From NCBI GenBank assembly GCA_035048495.1, contig CM068544.1:49687893-49751892 (forward strand): a stretch of 64,000 nucleotides of DNA, read 5' to 3'. Positions 1-10,100 of this stretch are shown here, piece after piece; the stretch's first letter is position 1, and the number at the start of each line of letters is the position of its first letter. The stretch comes from Euptelea pleiosperma. Its lineage: Eukaryota > Streptophyta > Magnoliopsida > Ranunculales > Eupteleaceae. Both the position numbers and the translations under genes were made by a program. A model generated the notes under the pieces. The model had not been told where the DNA came from. It saw only the letters and a list, made by a program, of their open reading frames with translations, and searched no databases.

Positions 1-640
1 GGGGTCCACTTGCTTGACCGTGTACTGATTCAATGTAGTGGCAGACCATCATAGTAGGATGCTCCCGCATCAACTTACCACTCTTAGTCTATTGTAGGTC
101 ATCTTGACCTCTATCGCCTTGGCTTGTTTTCGCCTTGGCTTTTGCCTCCCTTTTAATGAAGTTTATATTTATCAAAAAAAAAAATCCTATGATACCTGAA
201 TACCTGTATATGCCCAAAGTACCAGTATCCACAAGAGATACGGGTTGCGGGTAGGATACTTCATGTAATTTATTTATAAAAAAAAATACAAAAAAATAGT
301 ACATTAATTTAAATCAATAGTCCGATTATATTAATTTTATAAGTAATATAAAATAAAACATTTATAGCATTTATTTAATTATCATATTTTTTTATTAGAT
401 GTTTACGCACTCAAGATTGTGAATCTCTGTGTGCACTTTATAACATCATATGTGGAAGTATCTATGAGATAAATTTTAGGAAATGGGTTGGATACTCGTA
501 TCCGTATCTGTGTCCCTGATTTTAGAAAATGTTGAGTCATATCCCCGCTTCCTGTGTCCATATCGGGCATCATAGGTGATATCTATTGCTATTATTGGTC
601 TTGAGAAGAAAAGGACATCTTAATTTTGGAAAAAGCACTG
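1..640. other. AT-rich sequence, no gene recognised
   Basis: No coding exon could be supported here. If the LTN1 gene continues toward lower coordinates, this lies in its sixth intron. The section around 185-260 and 480-560 has repeated GATACC/GTATCC-type words, as seen in decayed repeats, but I cannot name a family. Confidence 0.3.
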
Positions 641-649
641 AGAGCATGG

Positions 650-1505
650 TTCGAGGGGATCATTCTATAATAAATAGAAAGATAATCCCCAAGGAAGATC
701 AAGAATTGTAACATGAGAATGCGGTCCTACAGGATGCCAGTTAGGTGATAGAACACATACAAATTTTAGAAAAATAAAAGTGGCACCGGCACATTTGAAA
801 TATGTTCTTGAAAATGAAGTTACACAGCCAACAGAGATTCTATTTGTTTTCAGTCCAAGCATGTTTAGAATTCATTGACATTATTCTATCAAAAGCAAGG
901 TTTAAAATAGCATCCGTCTTGGCATCTCAATAAGTTAACGGAGCGAGACAATGTGAAAAAAACAAAAAGTCTCGACAAGAATAAATCATTTCAACTGCTT
1001 AACTAAACTTAAATTCGTTGCTAATTTTGTGCTATAAAAGACATACATGCTATAAAAATAAGGTTGAAAGTAAATTTTGTACTTAAATTAATGTTTCAAG
1101 AGGGATACTTCAGTAATAAATAGCGAGCATACTCCCTGAGGACCATTAAGAAATGTAACATGAAAATGCAGTTCATAGGTAACAAGTTAAGGTGAAAGAT
1201 AACATATAAGATTTTTAGAAAAACTGAAGTGGCAGTGGAAAATGAAGTTACACAGCCAACATAGATTCTTTTTGTTTTTAGTCCAAGCATGTTTAGAATT
1301 CATGGACAAATATAAAGAACTTACTATGTCAAAAGCAAGGTTTAAGATATCGTTCTATCTCACTGTCTAGGTAAGATGACGGAACGAGACAATAGGAAGA
1401 AAAAATCTCGATAAGAATAAATCATTTTTAATGTTTGACTAAGCTTAAAAGACATATATGATAAAAATAAGATCTTAAACCAGTTTTAACACTTAATTTA
1501 AGATT
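650..1505. repeat. Tandem duplication of a ~420-bp segment (two diverged copies)
   Basis: Copy A spans about 650-1,090 and copy B about 1,095-1,505. They share in the same order a stretch beginning TGAAGTTACACAGCCAAC, the words CCAAGCATGTTTAGAATTCA and AAAAGCAAGGTTTAA, GAGACAAT, and a final AAGAATAAATCATTT. The copies differ by many substitutions and small indels, so the duplication is not recent. Short minus-strand reading frames in the two copies begin alike (MLGLKT) but diverge and end at different places, so I see no conserved protein. The block lies just below the Copia element in the presumed LTN1 intron 6. Confidence 0.75.
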
Positions 1506-1527
1506 TTGTATATATATCGTCTTGGTA

Positions 1528-1532
1528 GTTGG
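1528..1532. repeat. Target-site duplication, left (Copia)
   Basis: GTTGG directly precedes the 5' LTR. The right flank at 7,040-7,044 is ATTGG, matching at four of five positions, as expected for a 5-bp copia duplication with one later change. Confidence 0.6.
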
Positions 1533-1724
1533 TGTTGAAGGACGTCTCTGTTATTAGCTATTGTTTGGTGTCTCTATGTACTTATTTTCTCACTTATATA
1601 AGGGCCCACACTTATTAATATAAATAAGATTTATTGGGGTGTGTGTAGGGTTAACACACATAACCCATCTTCTCCATCTTCTCTCTTCTCTTTCCTCTAC
1701 GTGTAGAACTGAAGAACTTCTACT
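1533..1724 (+). repeat. 5' LTR of the Copia element
   Basis: The LTR is 192 bp, starts TGTTGAAG and ends CTTCTACT. It has a TATA-like TATATAAG at 1,595-1,602. Compared with the 3' LTR it has a 9-bp duplication in the CT-rich stretch around 1,665-1,690 and two single-base differences, one of which changes the TATA-like word to TATGTAAG in the 3' copy. Confidence 0.92.
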
Positions 1725-1736
1725 TGGTATCAGAGC
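1725..1736 (+). other. Primer-binding site (initiator methionine tRNA)
   Basis: TGGTATCAGAGC begins immediately after the 5' LTR. This is the usual plant copia primer site, complementary to the 3' end of initiator tRNA-Met, and it fixes the LTR boundary at 1,724. Confidence 0.93.
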
Positions 1737-2439
1737 AAATCGTTATTGGATCCATATCCGGACTTACGTACGAGATCGTGGGAGGTTTGGAGAAACCCTA
1801 GAGGTGTCGTCACTGCGTGCAGCCTCGTTGACGCCATCCAACTGTACGGCCGACGTCATCAGCCGTACGGACAAGGTAGAGATGATGGACTGAAACTCTC
1901 CTCTCTACTAGATCTCGATTTTTGGTGATTTTTTGAAAATTTTTTGGAGCCTTCTTCGATGTGTTTTTGCTGATTTTCAAAAAAAATCGCAAAAATCTTT
2001 TTTTTCTTCTCGGTGCTTTGTAGAACCATACGGCGACTATTGGGGGGGCTTGTTGCTTCGTTTTGGTCCCCTATTATCCTATCTACACATCCATAGGTGG
2101 ATCTCTCAAATCCATGGAGGATTGAAGCGTGTGGGTCGATTTCTCTCCCTCTATACTACAGCCGGCGACTTTTTTGGGGTCAAGAGTGCTGTCCACGCAC
2201 TCCCTTTCTCTATGCATACTCACCATATGTTTTCTACAAATGTTTTGACTCATTTTGACTGCGATTTGGGTGCTCTATGGTGTACCCCTTGCTCCGTGGT
2301 TGCTTAACAAGTGCGATTTACATCGAGGGACTCGTTCTCTCCTCTATATACCTTCAGATCTGTTCTTGAGGGTTTTTTCTTGATTTCTTTGTGGATTGTT
2401 GGTCTTTGTGGTACTCTTATTTGTTTTTTTGGAGTGGGG

Positions 2440-3627
2440 ATGTCGACTTTGAATGAGTCTAAGGCATTCGATGTGTCCTCCGGCTCCACCGGGACTACCG
2501 TTTCAGTCCCAATGTCGTTTGAGAGTCCGAGTTTGCAAATCACCACCACCAAATTGGCTGGAAAAAATTACTTGGAGTGGTTTAGGGCTGCCAAGATGTT
2601 TATTGGTGGTCAAGAGAAACAATGGTACATCACTGGTCGATTACTAGCACCTGCTGAGACAGATCCTAAGTTTAAACAATGGGAGACAGGTAATTTAGCG
2701 GTTATGTCATGGCTCCTTAACTCTATGGAGTCCCACATTAACAGAGGATTCATGTTTTTTTCTACGGCCAAGGAGATCTGGGATGCAGCAGCCCAGACTT
2801 ATTCGCAACAGCAGAATGTCGCCCGTGTGTATCAGTTACACCAGAGTATTGCCTCCCTCCGTCAATGTGATTTACCCTTGACTGATTATTTTGCAAAGCT
2901 CCGTGGCATGTGGGAAGAACTGGACTTTTATCAGGTCTTTACACCTAAGTGCCCAGAGGATGGCTCGCAATATCGAAAGTTGGTTGAACAAAACCGGAAT
3001 TATGAGTTTCTTGCCGGCTTGAATGCTGATTTTGAGTTAACCCGTGTCCGGTTGCTTAGTAAAGACACATTGTCATCTCTCAATCAAGTATATGCATATG
3101 TTCAGAGTGATGACAGCCGCAGAGAGGTCATGTCTCCTTTTCCCGGCCATGAAAAGTCCGCCTTGGCTGCCTTCCCGTCTACTTCCAAAGCCCCTAAGTC
3201 TAAAACCTCGATCGCCACCAGTGGCCCCAAGGGGGGTCCTCCACCTACTTGTGCTCATTGTGGCAAGAAAGGCCACACCAGGGATCGATGTTGGAGCTTA
3301 CATGTGTGTGAGGGGTGTAGTTGTAAAGGCCACAGCAAGGATCAGTGCTACCAAATTCATGGCCGACCACCACAGCTGCCCGGAACTCCCACTACTGCTC
3401 ACAGTGTGATTATGGATTCTACACCAGGGTCGCCACCCACCTCTACTGCTGCTCCTCAGCCTTCTGCTACATCCCCAGCACCCTTCTCTAGAGATGAGAT
3501 AGAGAACTCGCATCGCTTTATGGCCCAACTGGATGGTCCCACTGCCGCTTCTACGTTCGCACAATCAGGTATCATCAGTTCTGCCAACCTTGTCTCTGCT
3601 ACCGCTTCTACTACTGGTACACCCTAG
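2440..3627 (+). pseudogene. Copia gag region (structural protein), ends at an in-frame stop
   Basis: I chose the ATG at 2,440 (MSTLNESKAF); the frame is open a further 43 codons upstream but without gag-like sequence. The product would be the nucleocapsid/capsid protein that packages element RNA. It contains the copia gag signature around KLAGKNYLEWFRAAKMF, followed by two complete CX2CX4HX4C zinc knuckles at 3,250-3,291 and 3,307-3,348. The TAG at 3,625-3,627 falls exactly where the protease region should begin, in the same frame as what follows, so gag and pol were once a single polyprotein. The gag part itself is intact and could still be translated. Confidence 0.85.
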
Positions 3628-6600
3628 ATCATTGATTTGGGGGCCTCAGAGCATATGACCGGTATGTCATCTTCTTTTTTCTCATATTCTGTGTATTCTG
3701 GTGCCGATAAAGTCCGCATTGCCGATGGCACCCTTTCTTCTGTCTCGGGGAAAGGGCATGTCACTCTCTCTTCTGGCCTATCTTTACCTTCAGTACTTCA
3801 TGTTCCCAAATTTGTCACTAACTTGTTATCTGTCAGTTATCTTACAAAGAACCTTAACTGCTCTGCAACATTTTTTCCTTCTCACTGTGTGTTTCAGGAC
3901 TTGGCCACGAGGAGAACGATTGGCACTGGACGTGAAGTGGGTGGTCTCTATCTCTTAGATGCGACTCCTACAGCCTCTGCAGCCCTTCAGTCTAGTAATC
4001 TTAGCAATAATGTCAATAAAAAGTATCTTATGTCTTGGCATGCTCGTTTAGGTCATGTGTCATTTTCTTATTTACAAGTGTTATTCCCTGAGTTGTTTAA
4101 GTCAGTGTCCATGTCTGATCTTCATTGTGAGATTTATGCGCTGTCGAAACATTGTCGCACTACTTTTCCCCCTCGTGGTAATAAAAGTTTATCTATTTTT
4201 GACATTGTTCATACCGATGTTTGGGGGCCATCCCCTGTTACTTTTTTCTTTGGCTATCGATATTTTGTTTCTTTTGTGGATGATTTTTCCCGCTGCACAT
4301 GGATATTTGTCATGAAATCAAAAGATGAAGTTTACTCTATCTTCAAACAGTTTCACAAAATGGTTCTTACTCAGTTTGGGACATGCGTTAAAGTTCTCCG
4401 ATCTGATCAAGGGGGGGAGTACATGTATGGGGGTCTGCAGTCGTACTTGGCTGAACATAACATTGAACATCAAAATTCTTGTGCCTTCACTCCACAACAG
4501 AATGGCGTTGCTGAACGCAAAAATAGACACATGTTGGAAGTAGCTCGTGCACTTCTGCTGTGGCACTATGTTCCTAAAACCTATTGGTCCGATGCAGTTC
4601 TTCTTGCCGCTTACCTCATCAATCGTATGTCGTCTCAGTCTCTCCAGTTCCGTACTCCATACCACTTGCTGCGTCCTACGAGTCCTCCTTTTCTGGTTCT
4701 CCCGAAGGTCTTTGGTTGCGTGTGTTATGTCCACATCCTTGGTCCGCATCGCACCAAGCTGAATCCGAAAGCTTTGAAGTGTGTTTTTTTGAGGTACTCC
4801 TCGACACACAAAGGCTATAAATGTTTCCATCCCCCCTCCCGTAAGCGGTTCATCACCATGGATGTCACTTTTTTGGAGTCGGCCTCTTATTTTTCAGGTC
4901 TCACTCCTGCCTTTCCTCAGGGGGAACTTCTTAGTAGTGAGGAAAGGCATGTCTCATCTGATTCTGTTTCTTTGCCATTGGCTATGGATGCTCCTGACAG
5001 TGGTCCCAGTCCGACTGTGATACTATTGATAGGGGTACTAGCCAGCAGGGGGAGCTGCAGGTGTACTCAAGGCGTCGACCGGGAACACAGATCAGTATCA
5101 CCACTGAACTCCATGGCCAACAGTCATCCTCATCGGATCCAGGTAACCTCACTCCTCGCTCTGTTCCTCCCTCTTCTTATGATAGTTGCTCTGACCTTCC
5201 TATTGCCCTTAGGAAGGGAAAAAGATCTTGTACCCAACATCCGATTGCTAACTTTGTTTCGTATGATAATCTATCTCCGTCATACAAATCATTTGTTACC
5301 TCGTTGTCTTCAGTTGCTCTTCTTTCATCTGTTACAAAAACTCTGAAGCATCCCAGGTGGAAAGAAGCAATGTATGAAGAGATGGATGCGTTGGAAAAAA
5401 ACAGCACTTGGGAGTTGGTAGACTTACCAAGAGGCAAAAAACTCGTTGGATGCAAATGGGTTTACACTGTGAAATGCAAGCCTGATGGTTCAGTGGATCG
5501 GTACAAAGCAAGATTGGTGGTGAAAAGTTACTCTCAGACTTATGGGATAAACTACAAGGAGACATTCGCTCATGTGGCCAAGCTCAACTCTATCAGGGTT
5601 ATTCTTTCTCTTGCCGCGAACTAGTCTTGGCCACTATTTCAACTCGATGTCAAGAATGCTTTTCTTCATGGGGACTTGAAGGAAAAAGTGTATATGTTGC
5701 CCCTTCCTGGCTTTCAACTTTCTGGGGATAAACAGAAAGTATGCAAGCTTCAGAAAACTTTGTATGGTTTGAAGCAGTCTCCAAGAGCGTGGTTCGAACG
5801 CTTTAGTGGGGCAGTCAAGCGAATGGGGTATATTCAGAGCCAAGCTGATCATACTCTGTTCATCAGACGTGATAAGGAGGATGTGACAATTCTGATAGTA
5901 TATGTCGATGATATCATTGTTACAGGTAATTGTGCTGCAGAAATTACCCAGTTGAAGGAGTTCTTGACATTGGAATTTGAAATCAAGGATCTGGGTAAGT
6001 TGAAGTACTTTCTGGGGATAGAAGTTGCGAGATCTAGCAAAGGAATCTTCATCTCCCAAAGGAAATATGTGTTGGACCTGCTGCAGATACTGGTATGCTA
6101 GGAGCTCGTCCTGTCGACACACCCATCAAGACAAATCATAAACTCGATGGTCAGTCCGGAAAGCCTTTGGAGGATGTGAGTAGCTTCCAGCGATTGGTAG
6201 GGAGACTTATATACCTAGCATATACTCGCCCTGACATTGCATATGCAGTGAGTGTAGTTAGTCAGTATATGCATTCTCCTCGGACTCCACATTTGGAAGC
6301 TGCCTACAAGATTTTGAGGTACTTAAAATCTTCCCCAGGTCGTGGCCTACTATTCAGTCTCAGGGTCACATGCGTGTGGAGGGTTTCACAGATGCGGATT
6401 GGGCATGAGCCCAAGATGAGGGGCAATCTACATCAGGGTATTGTATTTTTGTGGGAGGAAATCTGGTTACATGGCGAAGTAAAAACAACATGTCGTTACA
6501 CGGTCGAGTGCAGAAGCTGAGTTCCGATCAATGGCCCATGGTGTCTGTGAGTTATTGTGGCTTAAGGTGTTACTTGGAGAACTCGATTTCCCCGTAGAAT

Positions 6601-6881
6601 GATCCATGTCATTATACTGCGACAACAAGGCGGCGATAAGTATTGCCCACAACCCAGTTCAACATGATAGGACCAAACACATCAAGGTGGATCGTCACTT
6701 TATTCGTGAAAAAGTGACATCGGGAGTTATCTGCACTCCTTTCATTCCTACATATGATCATCTAGCAGACATTCTCACGAAAGGTGTTGCATCAGCTCCG
6801 TTTACTAAGTGCTTGGACAAGTTGGGCATGATTGATATCTATGTCCCAAGGGGGAGTGTTGAAGGACGTCTCTGTTATTAG
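3628..6881 (+). pseudogene. Copia pol region: protease, integrase, reverse transcriptase, RNase H (multiply disrupted)
   Basis: The protease active site reads D-L-G (3,634-3,642) instead of the usual D-S/T-G. The integrase zinc-binding region at about 4,030-4,160 has lost one cysteine (TAT at 4,135-4,137 where the family has Cys). The catalytic DDE residues are present at 4,216, 4,405 and 4,513. The frame shifts near 5,020. The reverse transcriptase follows with YVDD intact at 5,901-5,912, but a TAG interrupts it at 5,622. Further frameshifts lie near 6,090, 6,370 and 6,485, and stops at 6,406 (inside RNase H, after DADWA) and 6,600. The copia C-terminal motif with LADILTKG is near 6,765-6,787. 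It is non-autonomous; any mobility would need enzymes from another copy. Confidence 0.92.
6845..6856 (+). other. Polypurine tract
   Basis: CCCAAGGGGGAG abuts the 3' LTR and would prime plus-strand DNA synthesis during reverse transcription. Confidence 0.85.
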
Positions 6882-7039
6882 CTATTGTTTGGTGTCTCTA
6901 TGTACTTATTTTCTCACTTATGTAAGGGCCCACACTTATTAATATAAATAAGATTTATTGGGGTGTGTGTAGGGTTAACACACATAACCCATCTTCTCTC
7001 TTCTCTTTCCTCTACGTGCAGAACTGAAGAACTTCTACT
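6857..7039 (+). repeat. 3' LTR of the Copia element
   Basis: The LTR is 183 bp, starting TGTTGAAG and ending CTTCTACT. It lacks the 9-bp duplication of the 5' LTR and is otherwise identical except for two substitutions. It is followed by ATTGG, the presumed right target duplication. Confidence 0.92.
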
Positions 7040-7145
7040 ATTGGTACCTTCCTAGAATGAGACATCTTCGATGAGAGAGCAAGCTGACAAATAGTGCATT
7101 ATGCTACGATCATGTTTCACAAATAAAGAAGAAACTACACCAAAC

Positions 7146-10100
7146 CTGTAACGATTGCCTTGCGGCTTGAGAAACTTCAGAAACTGGATCAAACTGGGAA
7201 AACCACCACGGCCCCATCAAGGACTTCAGATGCGGAGCTAAACCTCTCCTGAAAAGATATTTTAGTACCATAAGCATGTTCTCAAAATGCTTCTACAACT
7301 ACAAGTAAGAGAATAACATGCCATGCAGAATATTTACTTTAGTCACTTAAAATTCAATTAAGACTGACCTAATCATGCAATCACAGTTTGCTATGTCCCA
7401 TGCTTAAACTATTTAAAACACTAAAAGGGTTGATATAAGTTTCCAAGGGCAAGATTAATTAGTACTTTGAGAAGGAAAAGAACACATAGTCAAAGGAACA
7501 CTGCTTCATCGACGTGATATCAAAATAATGGTGCTACATTGATCTAAAATTACTGTGCACGCTGCTAATTTATCTACATGCTCCTTTAGGTACCTAAAAT
7601 GAACCCATAAAACATTTCACTCCTTCCAAAAGCCATGGTGAGATCACCTTGCTCTTGTTAGCATGACATGGCTTTAAAGAACTTTCAACTTATAAAATGA
7701 AAAAAAAAATAAAGAAAAAGAGATGCAAGTACTAAAAAGATTCAACGTAATAGAGTTGCTAAGATAACAATATAAAGTCACCAACAATTCAGAACTGAAA
7801 AGGCTAAATCCAGGATTATAGCTAATAGCTATAGATCATTATGCTTACACAGATTAGAAGTGTGGAATACAAACATCCCCCAAAAAGTGTGCTCTTTGCG
7901 TGTCTTCCATCTCTAGGGTGGAGTAACATTTTTTTTTATTTTAAACACTTTTTTTTTACTTATCTGGCATAGAAGCTTATCCACCACTCATAAAATCCCA
8001 ACCGAACAAGCCATATGTATATGCGCTAAGCAGAGCTAGTGAGCTTGATGAGATAAAACCATGGTTTTATAAATCAAAATAATTTGGTGAAATTAGGCCG
8101 AGTTATTTCATTTTTTGGGTTGATCGAAGTCTTAATATAATATAAAATTTACAAAACTTTGCCCATTAATTCAACAAATTTCGTAAACTTCAACGAATTA
8201 TAGAAAAAAAAATCAAATACAAAATTTTAAAAATTTGATTGAAGTTTAGGGAAACTTTGTATAAATTTCAAAAAATTACACAAGTTTAGGAAATTACCAC
8301 GAAAAGGTAGGAAACAACACTAATATGTTAGGAAGCGCTAAAATAAGCATGAAAGTACAATCATAACTCATTATAATACACAATAACCAAAATTACACAG
8401 TTAATTACTGAAAATAATGTCATCTATGTGAATAAAAGTTACAAACAACATACCTATGACCAAATGTGGTCATAATAACATTTATAAAACATATATACAA
8501 AATCTTATAGATTATAAAAACTATTAGTAAAACTGACATCACATTGGCAATCCATGTTATATAATTTTTAATAATAAATGAACATGAACTTATGAGTTAA
8601 TTACCTTATTTATATAAAAAAAAATACTTAATCAAAAATAATATTTCAAAATTTAGAAAATTATAATATTTTTGAATAATTAAGAAATTTACAAGACAAC
8701 AAATGCATGAGTCAATGGTAGTGAGAATGAAATCTCATGGGTTAATATCTATTTATGATCTTATTCTTGTAACTCAAAAACTAAATTTAATTAATAAAAT
8801 CTAGAAAAAACTTAAATACATTAGGAAACCAGCAGGACAACAAGTGCATGCATCACTGTTAATATTCTAGGCTTATTAAAACATTTAGTATAAATAAAAT
8901 GCATAAACACTAATTGTTTGCACAAGAATTTTTTCAGGCTTAGGCTAAAGTGGAGATTACCTCCTCTGGTCGTAGTCACTAGGTAAACTATTTCTGGCTT
9001 TAATGTATTTGAATGAAATTATTTTGAGCTATTAATTTAAAAAATTTGTGATCAGATTCTAAAAAAAATAAGAATTTAATTGTGTCAATATGTGACAGAC
9101 GTTATCGATCTTCCGTATGTTACTCCAAATGGGGTTTTTTTTTTTTTTTTGGAATATTATGTGTTAGCATTTTTTCCAACATTTTGGCAAAAATTCTCTA
9201 TACACTTTTACAAGTTCATGAAGTTTTACAAGAATTCTCCAAACTGAATTGAACTTTCCCAAATCAATTCCGAACTTTAACTGACTGAAGTTTAGAGTGA
9301 AGTTAAAGTTTAGAACCTTGGTTGAGATCCAATCTAATTCTCTGTCACAAAGTACCTACGAGGTAAGGGATGAGGACAGAATCACATTAATATCATGAGC
9401 AAACCAAAATAAAACAGACAAGTGACACAAAGTTTCATCCCAATACTTGACATCTAAGATAAACTCTCAGATCTAAAAACAAGAGGTTGACAGTTTGCAT
9501 TTTTAACTCTTCAGTCTGAACCAAACTCGAAAAGGCAACACTCAAGTAGACAACAAGACATAACGTGACTCAACCTCTACCAATAGAATAACACATGTTA
9601 CTAATGTTATCCTTGTCTAGCAAAGAAATCAGAGACATGAACGAGTACGTCAGAACAGCAAACAATATAAACGTTATTCCATATCAATTTCCAGAAATTT
9701 TGACACATTATGTCAATTATGGGGTGCCAGTTCAATCATTAAACGGATGAAATAAACTAGCATGAATAAGTCCACTATGCATAAGATAAGCTCAAACCCG
9801 ACAGTGATGACAAGATTAGTCATGGTGTCATGAGTAGCTCGCCGAACCTCTCTATTGTAGTCCTGCAATAGCTTCTTGTATTCAAATGCCTGCATGAGGA
9901 AAAGCACGATTGTCACATTATCAGATGCATGTAATTAAAGCTAAAGTATTAGCTTCATAAAGCATAGACTAAGGTTTCATATAAAGGCCATTATAGTGGC
10001 ACATAAACACTTAAATACTATTTTAGATATAAAAGAAAAAATGAATCACCTAACAATCCAACAACCATATTTATGACCATTTAGTTTAATAACAGACCTA

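Larger units (their letters stand above)
1533..7039 (+). mobile_element. Ty1/copia LTR retrotransposon, structurally complete but coding-defective
   Basis: The element has two short LTRs (1,533-1,724 and 6,857-7,039), a primer-binding site abutting the 5' LTR, a gag region, a pol region in the copia order protease-integrase-reverse transcriptase-RNase H, and a purine-rich tract abutting the 3' LTR. Flanks are GTTGG before and ATTGG after, an imperfect 5-bp target duplication. The LTRs differ by only two substitutions and one 9-bp indel, so insertion looks recent. Yet the coding region has at least four in-frame stops (3,625; 5,622; 6,406; 6,600) and about four frameshifts (near 5,020; 6,090; 6,370; 6,485), so this copy cannot make its own enzymes. 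It sits in LTN1 intron 6, antisense to that gene. Confidence 0.95.

Noticed and set aside
2311..2439. Upstream extension of the gag frame to 2,311
   Set aside because: The 43 codons before the ATG at 2,440 are hydrophobic and unlike gag; the conserved region begins after 2,440.
9713..9916. 67-residue minus-strand frame ending in a hydrophobic stretch, looking like a small membrane protein
   Set aside because: Its first half is LTN1 exon 5 ([14 protein letters not shown]..) and the hydrophobic part is read-through into intron 5 beyond the donor at 9,797. The apparent ELAPH at the end is coincidental: the real LAPH is encoded in exon 6 at 7,230.
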